This document shows positions 7,145 to 11,762 of a stretch of 11,762 nt of DNA, piece after piece. Source of the stretch: Candidatus Hydrogenedentota bacterium (lineage in GTDB: Bacteria > Hydrogenedentota > Hydrogenedentia > Hydrogenedentales > SLHB01); contig DUZM01000090.1 in NCBI GenBank assembly GCA_013349485.1, positions 1 to 11,762 of the forward strand. The letters are read 5' to 3'. Each line of letters starts with the position of its first letter. Position 1 is the stretch's first letter. Made by a program: the position numbers and the translations under genes. The notes under the pieces are model-generated. The model was not told the origin of the DNA, searched no databases, and worked only from the letters and a program-made list of their open reading frames with translations.

Positions 7145-8803
7145 GTGGCAAAGACCCGTTCCAAACGACTGTTCGAGCGCATCCAAAAGGGCACTCAGGC
7201 CGGGGACGCCAAACGCAACGCGATCATACCTCTGTATGACGACACGTCTTTCTTCATGCTCTCGAACGAGGTCGCGCGCATTGCTTCCGAGCACCCGTCG
7301 ACGGGCCTGACTATCATGGTTGATTCGCAGACCGCTGGCAAGGTGGACGCGTTGGATGCGGCTCGAGCAGTGTGCGACAATGTGTTCGTGTTCGGGGAGG
7401 CGCCGACGGCGTGGCTCTCCGCGGAGAACCTGACTTCCGTGGCCGCTTTGGACGCCATGACGGACATGGATCGTTTTCTGGTCGCGATCTCGTCGGACAT
7501 GGATGTCGCCATTTTCGGCCGCGGGTTCGACGAGGACGGCGAACCGGAAGACAAACATCGGTTCGAGGGCGGCTGGACGTGCCGGGCGTCGCACGTCCGT
7601 TCCATAGCGGAACTGTTGTTGGAGGCGGGCGGGCTCAATTCGACGGTCGATTTCGCCGAACCCGCGCCGGCAACCGTTGAGCGTACGTCGGCATGCTCGA
7701 CGCAGTTGATGGCATTGCTGGCGCAACGGCTCTCGGCGCAACAGCACGACGTCGCAATGGACAAGCAAGACCTTTTCTCCGTGCTCGACATCCTTAAGGC
7801 CATTTCGGCGAAGCGACGGGCACACGACATCCTTTTCGTGTTTGTGGAGCGCATTGCACGCATTGTGGACACGGCGCGCTGTTCGGTTGTGCGTGTGTGG
7901 GGCGGCGAAGACAAGGGCCATGTTCTGGCGTCTCATGAGGATGCTCGGGTCCACGATCTGATCATCGAGTTGGCGAAGTATCCCGAAATCCGAAGATCCC
8001 TCCAGACGCGAGAGAAGGTTGTGATCAATGACGTTTGGCATGATCCGCTGACGCGCGATTTTGCGGGGCAACTCAAGGCGGCCAAGATCGGCTCGCTGCT
8101 GGTCGTTCCTATTGTGTTGTTCGACCAGAACGTGGGTTCGCTGGTTTTGCGCGCCGCCCGAAGAGAGCGTCGGTTTACGGCGCGGGAGGTCGGGTTTTGC
8201 GAGATCGTTGCGGAGGCGGCCGCGAATGCGCTGGAGCGCGCCCACTTGTTCGAGAGTATTCAGAAGGCCAACGAGCGGCTCGAATACCTGGCCATCACGG
8301 ACGGGCTGACGGGGCTTTACAACCACCGGCATTTTCACGAGCGCCTCGAGGAAGAGTTCGAGCGGGCGCGGCGCTATCGGGTGCCGCTATCGTGCCTGAT
8401 GCTCGATATTGACGATTTCAAGCAGGTAAACGACACGTACGGGCACTTGCAGGGCGACAATGTCTTGCGGGAAATGGCGGCGCGCATTCTGCGTACGGTT
8501 CGGAAAAGCGATACGGTGGCGCGCTACGGAGGCGAGGAGTTCGTGATAATAATGCCGCAGACGGGCGCGCACGGCGCTGCCGCGGAAGCCGAGCGGCTTC
8601 GTCATGTTTTGGGTTCGGCGCCTTACGAAGGCATGCCCGAGGAGGTGCGCGTTACGGTGAGCGTCGGGGTGGCCGTGCTCGAGCAGGACGCGATGCGCGA
8701 CTGCGAAGCCATCATCCGCGTTGCCGATGGGGCTCTTTATCGGGCTAAGCACAAAGGCAAGAATCGAATCGTTGTGGCCGGGCCGGAAGGAGATGTACCG
8801 TGA
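7145..8803 (+). CDS. diguanylate cyclase with DICT-like and GAF sensor domains
   Basis: The 552-residue cytosolic protein probably makes cyclic di-GMP from two GTP. Residues about 28-165 resemble a DICT sensory domain (VFVFGEAPTAW, DRFLVAISSDMDVAIFG). Residues about 208-368 are a GAF-type domain (ARCSVVRVWGGED, GSLLVVPIVLFDQ) that leads through a helix into GGDEF. The GGDEF domain at 378-546 has ITDGLTGLYNHRHF, LDIDDFKQVND, the active-site GGEEF at 462-466, and an RKSD inhibitory site at 453-456 with the standard five-residue spacing, so product inhibition is expected. The GTG at 7145 is used, with GGGAT at 7130-7134 upstream. The TTG at 7124 (+7 residues) lies in the terminator T tract. The end overlaps the next gene by four bases (GTGA). 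Confidence 0.9.
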   Translation: MAKTRSKRLFERIQKGTQAGDAKRNAIIPLYDDTSFFMLSNEVARIASEHPSTGLTIMVDSQTAGKVDALDAARAVCDNVFVFGEAPTAWLSAENLTSVAALDAMTDMDRFLVAISSDMDVAIFGRGFDEDGEPEDKHRFEGGWTCRASHVRSIAELLLEAGGLNSTVDFAEPAPATVERTSACSTQLMALLAQRLSAQQHDVAMDKQDLFSVLDILKAISAKRRAHDILFVFVERIARIVDTARCSVVRVWGGEDKGHVLASHEDARVHDLIIELAKYPEIRRSLQTREKVVINDVWHDPLTRDFAGQLKAAKIGSLLVVPIVLFDQNVGSLVLRAARRERRFTAREVGFCEIVAEAAANALERAHLFESIQKANERLEYLAITDGLTGLYNHRHFHERLEEEFERARRYRVPLSCLMLDIDDFKQVNDTYGHLQGDNVLREMAARILRTVRKSDTVARYGGEEFVIIMPQTGAHGAAAEAERLRHVLGSAPYEGMPEEVRVTVSVGVAVLEQDAMRDCEAIIRVADGALYRAKHKGKNRIVVAGPEGDVP

Positions 8804-9348
8804 GGAATTGGTTGTTCTTATTGGTGGCATTGCCGGCCGTAGCGGGTTGCCGGACGGTCATTGAGCCTTTTGTGATGATGAAGCCGGACTACCGCGACCT
8901 CCCGGTGGATCGCCTGCGCGAAGTGGCCCTCGAGATCGAGCGGGCCGTCGAGGCGGGGAACCGCACGCCCGATATACCGGATCGGGGCGGGATCGTCATA
9001 AACACGGAGGATGTATTGCAGAGCATTCGGACGCGGGCGGCGCGCGCCGAACTGGTCAACCGGTTCCGCGACACGGGACACGCGTATGAGCATCAAGGCC
9101 TGCTCTGGATTCTGCGTAGCGCCGAGTACAAGAAGTCGGGAACTCGGCGGAAACGGGATCTCGACGCCCGGTTGGTCATTTGGGAAAACGAGGATCGGCG
9201 GCGGATTTACGGGGGGATTCTGGAGGCCGGCAATTTCCCGCGGCAGTCGCGAACGGCCATTCAGGAGGTTTTCCACGAAGCGCGCGTCGCGTGCTTGCGG
9301 CCAGGCCAGAAATACATGAATGCCTCGGGTGAGATCGTTTGCAAGTAA
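8800..9348 (+). CDS. YdbL-like (DUF1318) lipoprotein
   Basis: This 182-residue protein starts at a GTG that overlaps the previous stop as GTGA, with GGAAGGAG at 8785-8792 as ribosome binding site, so translation is probably coupled to the cyclase. Residues 1-17 are a lipoprotein signal ending in VAGC (Cys17 lipidated). The second half resembles the YdbL/DUF1318 family: QGLLWI near 104-109, WENEDRRRIYGGI near 138-150, then RPGQKYMNASGEIVCK at the end, matching the family pattern ENxDRRxxY and PGxWxQxxxGxW. In E. coli YdbL works with YnbE and YdbH, which are linked to lipid transport between membranes; neither is in this window. The family call rests on remembered motifs. The lipoprotein call is firmer. 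Confidence 0.7.
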   Translation: MRNWLFLLVALPAVAGCRTVIEPFVMMKPDYRDLPVDRLREVALEIERAVEAGNRTPDIPDRGGIVINTEDVLQSIRTRAARAELVNRFRDTGHAYEHQGLLWILRSAEYKKSGTRRKRDLDARLVIWENEDRRRIYGGILEAGNFPRQSRTAIQEVFHEARVACLRPGQKYMNASGEIVCK

Positions 9349-9472
9349 GCGCCGGGAACCGTCCCCGCAGCTGCTGCCGAAAGGCTTTTTGCGATTGTGT
9401 CGGTTGGGAGCGACGGGCGGGTGGTGCAGCCGGGAAGCAAGCAACGTTGCTTTGCGGTTGTGGCGCAGTGAG

Positions 9473-9501
9473 TTGACGGGACGCCGTGGCTTAGGTATCC
9501 T
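9473..9501 (+). promoter_or_regulatory. sigma70-like promoter upstream of the small ORF / HDOD gene
   Basis: TTGACG at 9473-9478 (five of six to consensus) is followed after exactly 17 bases by TATCCT at 9496-9501 (four of six). This is the best promoter match seen in the window. Transcription would start near 9508, giving a leader of about 37 bases before the ATG at 9545. The 14-base palindrome at 9439-9452 lies 20 bases upstream of the -35 box and could bind a regulator. Confidence 0.6.
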
Positions 9502-9544
9502 ACAGCCGGATTCGTCGGCCCGTCACAGAGACGAGGCGACCTGA

Positions 9545-9682
9545 ATGAAGCATGTCAGGAGAATGTCGAAGGGAGTTTCGGCAGCGGACGGCATCACGCA
9601 AGCCCATGCAGACTTTGCGTTGGCCCTTGTCAATCTTTATATTGAGACTGCAGGCGAACTCAAGAAGGCGGATCGGCAGTAG
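9545..9682 (+). CDS. candidate 45-residue small protein
   Basis: An ATG-to-TAG frame encodes 45 residues: a basic start (MKHVRRMSKG), then AADGITQAHADFALALVNLY and a charged end ETAGELKKADRQ. The middle could form one amphipathic helix; it is not hydrophobic enough to be a clear membrane segment. GAGG at 9533-9536 lies eight bases upstream and a good promoter ends 43 bases upstream. No family is recognised. It could be a real small protein co-transcribed with the HDOD gene 111 bases downstream, or simply the leader of that gene. Confidence 0.4.
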   Translation: MKHVRRMSKGVSAADGITQAHADFALALVNLYIETAGELKKADRQ

Positions 9683-9793
9683 GCACGCCGGGGTTCCGAG
9701 GTCTGTGCGGCGAGAGAAGCACTGTGTTGGTGTTTGGCCGGCACCGGACAAGACGGCGCACCGCATAACCGTAGAGAGGAGCAAGGCTGTTCA

Positions 9794-10645
9794 GTGGAGA
9801 AACCGGATGTAAGGGAAGCCATCGCGAACGTCAGGAACCTTCCCACGTTGCCGACGCTGTTGGGCCAAATCCTCGTTACGGCCTTGGATCCGGACTCGTC
9901 GGCGCTCGATCTGGGACGATACATAGCGGCGGACCAAAGTCTGTCGGCGACGTTGCTCAAGGTCGTCAACTCCGCTTACTACGGATTCTACAGACAAATC
10001 ACGAGCGTAACCACGGCTATCGTCATCCTGGGGTTCAATGAAGTCCGTAATCTGGTGCTGACTGCGTCGGCCTTCCGGGCGTTTCCAAAGGGGGGCACGA
10101 GCTACGAGCGGGTCCAGTTGTGGCGGCATTCCCTGGCGGCGGCGATCGCGACGGAGCGCACGGCGAAATTGCTGGCGTTGGACGTCGAGGGCACGTTTGT
10201 GTCCGGTTTGCTCCATGACATTGGGAAGGTGGCGCTCGATACGCTCTATCCGGAGATCTTTCGGGAAGCGGTTCAGAAGTCGCACGACGAAGCGGTCCCG
10301 CTTGCCGAGGCGGAAGCGTTCTACTTCGATTTGGATCACGCGGAGATCGGCGGGTTGCTCGCCGAACATTGGAACATGCCGGCGCCCATCGTCGACGCCG
10401 TGCGCAACCATCACGATCCCGGAGCGGCTTCCGAGGCGCCCCAACTGGCGTATCTCACGTCGCTTGGCAATTTCTTGACGTACCAATGCGATCTGGGCGA
10501 GTCGGGAAATGGGGCGTCGCCCGACCTGCCGGATGGGTCGCGGGCGGGCTGCGCTGTCACGGAACCCCAATGGAGCCAGGTGTGCGAAAGTCTCGAAGGC
10601 GCTAAGGAGCGGATAGACGAACTCCTGGGCATCATGGCGGCCTAG
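9794..10645 (+). CDS. HDOD-domain protein
   Basis: The 283-residue protein is almost all HDOD domain, a cytosolic signalling module related to HD hydrolases and often found with c-di-GMP and stress systems. Diagnostic segments are NLPTLPTLLGQIL at 15-27, LLKVVNSAYYGFYRQI at 54-69, VILGFNEVRNLVL at 77-89, GLLHDIGKVAL at 138-148 (H141, D142), HAEIGGLLAEHW at 182-193 and VRNHHDP at 203-209. Several HD metal ligands seem kept, so residual hydrolase activity cannot be excluded. The GTG at 9794 has AAGG at 9783-9786 at seven-base spacing. A longer frame from 9734 adds a low-complexity segment outside the family and is rejected. About 25 residues near 236-258 look like a flexible loop rich in Gly, Ser and Asp. 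Confidence 0.9.
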   Translation: MEKPDVREAIANVRNLPTLPTLLGQILVTALDPDSSALDLGRYIAADQSLSATLLKVVNSAYYGFYRQITSVTTAIVILGFNEVRNLVLTASAFRAFPKGGTSYERVQLWRHSLAAAIATERTAKLLALDVEGTFVSGLLHDIGKVALDTLYPEIFREAVQKSHDEAVPLAEAEAFYFDLDHAEIGGLLAEHWNMPAPIVDAVRNHHDPGAASEAPQLAYLTSLGNFLTYQCDLGESGNGASPDLPDGSRAGCAVTEPQWSQVCESLEGAKERIDELLGIMAA

Positions 10646-10705
10646 GTACGTAATTCCGCAAAGACGCCAACTTTTTTCTCGCCTCGCTATTCCTGGTCGT
10701 TCGGC

Positions 10706-10741
10706 TGCTCGTAATCATGATCGAAGACTCGAGTACGAGCA
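10706..10741. repeat. 8-bp inverted repeat in the convergent intergenic gap
   Basis: TGCTCGTA at 10706-10713 is inverted as TACGAGCA at 10734-10741 around a 20-base loop. It lies in the 126-base gap between the convergent HDOD gene and the minus-strand gene, next to a second small hairpin (ACGGG 10741-10745, CCCGT 10752-10756) and a T6 run at 10672-10677. Together these may end transcription from one or both sides; the support is modest. Confidence 0.45.
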
Positions 10742-10771
10742 CGGGGCCGAGCCCGTAGGACGCCGGTAGGT

Positions 10772-11404
10772 TCATTTGCGTTCCGAGCGCGGGTGCCGGG
10801 TTCTCTTGCTCGTGTTTTTTCGCCGGGATGTGGACGCGCGTTTCCCCTGAACGCCCTTCTCGTCTATGGCTTCTCGCAACCCGGCCAGCGAAGGCAGCAC
10901 GTCGTCGGGCGCGTCGAATTGCTCGGCGATCCATTTAAGGACACTTTCGATCACGGTTGTGCGCCAGCGCACGGCGGGCCGGGCAAGTTCGTCGCGCAGG
11001 TACTGTACGTCGCGCAGCAGGCATTTCCGCGCCTCGCCGTCCAGGGGCGAGAAGTCGGCTTCGGCGACGAGTCGCTCGACGAGTTGAGGGATTTCGCGGG
11101 CGGCCTCTTCGGTTTGGCCGGGCAATTTTGGAAATCGCAGATTGAACTCGAACTCGTTTTCGACAAGGTCAATGCCGTCGGCCGAAATATGCGCTGCCGC
11201 AAACATCGGGGGCGCGTAGCCTATCATCAACTCGATCAGGCCGCGGTCGTGGAGATAGAAGGCGTTGCTGACGAGATCCTCTCGGGCGATGGTGCCGTCC
11301 TCGAGCAAGTCGTCGGGCGCGGGCATATCCAGCGGATCCTTGAGGTATTTCTCGTAGAGCACCTCGAGAATCCGCCGCCGCACGCTCTTCGGATGTCGCG
11401 ACAT
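10772..11404 (-). CDS. hypothetical protein with winged-helix-like N-terminus
   Basis: I do not recognise this 210-residue protein. Residues 1-85 look like a winged helix: helices around SVRRRILEVLYEKYL and REDLVSNAFYLHDRGLI, then strands ending in AAHISADGIDLVEN, the wing pattern common to small DNA-binding regulators. Residues 100-180 are helical and acidic (TEEAAREIPQLVERLVAEAD, WRTTVIESVLKWIAEQF). Residues 187-210 are a strongly basic tail (KRASTSRRKNTSKRTRHPRS). The ATG at 11404 is preferred because GAGGAAGG lies at 11415-11422. The frame is open 80 codons further upstream, but that part runs through the tandem repeat at 11603-11647 and looks non-coding. A DNA-binding role is an inference. 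Confidence 0.75.
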   Translation of the reverse strand: MSRHPKSVRRRILEVLYEKYLKDPLDMPAPDDLLEDGTIAREDLVSNAFYLHDRGLIELMIGYAPPMFAAAHISADGIDLVENEFEFNLRFPKLPGQTEEAAREIPQLVERLVAEADFSPLDGEARKCLLRDVQYLRDELARPAVRWRTTVIESVLKWIAEQFDAPDDVLPSLAGLREAIDEKGVQGKRASTSRRKNTSKRTRHPRSERK

Positions 11405-11524
11405 CAGTATGTAACCTTCCTCGGCCAAAAGCGCCGTCGTTTTCCCAGAGAATAACAGGACAGGCGGCGTGATTCTAACCCGTTGAACGCGCTCCCGTAC
11501 CCCGGCAAGTATTCGCCAGCAAAC

Positions 11525-11548
11525 CTTGTGGCCTTGCGAGAGGCCACA
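11525..11548. repeat. 9-bp perfect hairpin
   Basis: TTGTGGCCT at 11525-11533 is the exact inverse of AGGCCACAA at 11540-11548, with a six-base loop. It lies 121 bases upstream of the minus-strand gene's ATG. No T tract follows on either strand, so a leader structure or a protein-binding site is as likely as a terminator. Confidence 0.55.
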
Positions 11549-11602
11549 AAAGGTCCCGACGGGGCGTGAATGCGAGCAGAAACGCAGCCCGGACACACTG
11601 GG

Positions 11603-11647
11603 GGAAACATAGTGGAAACATAGTGGAAACATAGTTGGAAACATAGG
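11603..11647. repeat. four-copy 11-base tandem repeat
   Basis: The unit GGAAACATAGT occurs at 11603-11613, 11614-11624 and 11625-11635. After one extra T, a fourth copy ending in GG follows at 11637-11647. It lies about 55 bases upstream of the transposase start and runs straight into GGACAGAC. The short unit and lack of spacers rule out a CRISPR array. Confidence 0.85.
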
Positions 11648-11701
11648 GACAGACTACTGATTTATTTGCTTTTGGGTGTGTTTGTTGGTAGGATGTTGGG
11701 C

Positions 11702-11762
11702 ATGGGTCGTGTAGCGCGGATAGTCGCGCCGGGGTTTCCGCATCATGTGACGCAACGGGGAA
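11702..11762 (+). CDS. REP-associated tyrosine transposase (IS200-like, TnpA_REP/RAYT), 5' end only
   Basis: The first 20 codons of a gene that leaves the window read MGRVARIVAPGFPHHVTQRG. This closely fits the conserved N-terminus of REP-associated transposases (arginine-rich start, then PG-x-P-H-H-V-T-x-R-G), members of the Y1/HUH single-strand transposase superfamily. These enzymes act on hairpin REP sequences around their own gene. The ATG at 11702 is preferred over the in-frame ATG at 11693 because AGGA at 11689-11692 is nine bases away. The catalytic HUH and Tyr residues lie beyond the edge, so intactness cannot be judged. Confidence 0.8.
   Translation, partial: MGRVARIVAPGFPHHVTQRG

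Larger units (their letters stand above)
9349..9793. other. region between the YdbL-like gene and the HDOD gene
   Basis: The 445 bases hold a 14-base perfect palindrome (AAGCAACGTTGCTT, 9439-9452), a sigma70-like promoter (9473-9501) and a 45-codon ORF (9545-9682). GCC-GAAA-GGC at 9376-9385 followed by five T could be a very weak terminator for the lipoprotein gene. From 9683 to 9793 only the HDOD ribosome binding site is recognisable. Confidence 0.6.
11405..11701. other. divergent intergenic region upstream of a transposase
   Basis: This stretch of 297 bases holds the ribosome binding site of the minus-strand gene (11415-11422), a 9-bp hairpin (11525-11548), a four-copy 11-base tandem repeat (11603-11647) and AGGGACAGACTACTGATT at 11645-11662, which resembles the short conserved sequences often found before REP-associated transposase genes. 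AGGA at 11689-11692 is the likely ribosome binding site of the transposase. Confidence 0.55.

Noticed and set aside
9376..9390. GCC-GAAA-GGC-TTTTT as terminator of the lipoprotein gene
   Set aside because: The stem is only three base pairs, too weak to call on its own.
11405..11644. 80-residue N-terminal extension of the minus-strand hypothetical protein
   Set aside because: The extension crosses the tandem repeat and a hairpin, has an unlikely composition, and a strong GAGGAAGG site supports the ATG at 11404.
11603..11647. CRISPR-like array
   Set aside because: The 11-base units are adjacent with no spacers, and there are no cas genes.

Overview
The window reads as bacterial chromosome from a GC-rich genome (about 60% GC by eye). 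No rRNA or tRNA gene is visible, so the lineage has to be inferred. A secreted beta-propeller-repeat protein with a pure Glu-Gly linker, Shine-Dalgarno-type starts, short-unit intergenic palindromes and a REP-associated transposase together suggest an uncultured bacterium of the Hydrogenedentota / Planctomycetota-like range. That placement is an inference of low to moderate strength.

Layout. (1) Positions 1-1328, minus strand: the N-terminal 442 residues of a secreted protein with about six 66-residue propeller-type repeats, running off the left edge inside a (Glu-Gly)12 linker. (2) 1329-1928: 600 bases with no gene, holding two long imperfect palindromes built from 9-base units and one near-perfect 25-base palindrome. 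(3) 1929-3302, minus strand: a complete class III PLP aminotransferase. (4) 3303-3742: divergent intergenic region with an 88-base element bounded by perfect 10-bp inverted ends and a candidate promoter for the plus-strand genes. (5) 3743-10645, plus strand: MoxR AAA+ ATPase; cytosolic Ser/Thr protein kinase; membrane-anchored TPR-LysM-L,D-transpeptidase; an intrinsic terminator; a diguanylate cyclase with N-terminal DICT-like and GAF domains; an overlapping YdbL-like (DUF1318) lipoprotein; a 45-residue small ORF with its own candidate promoter; and an HDOD protein. (6) 10772-11404, minus strand: an unrecognised 210-residue protein with a winged-helix-like N-terminus. (7) 11405-11762: a hairpin, a four-copy 11-base tandem repeat and the first 20 codons of a REP-associated (IS200-like) transposase that runs off the right edge.

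How the genes may work together. The seven plus-strand genes combine chaperone-type ATPase remodelling (MoxR), protein phosphorylation (kinase), peptidoglycan cross-linking or anchoring (L,D-transpeptidase), cyclic-di-GMP signalling (GGDEF, HDOD) and an envelope lipoprotein. That mix suggests a signalling and cell-envelope locus. The terminator at 7096-7125 and the promoter at 9473-9501 split it into at least three transcription units, so a single operon is unlikely. The partner genes usual for MoxR (DUF58/VWA) and for YdbL (YdbH/YnbE) are absent from the window.
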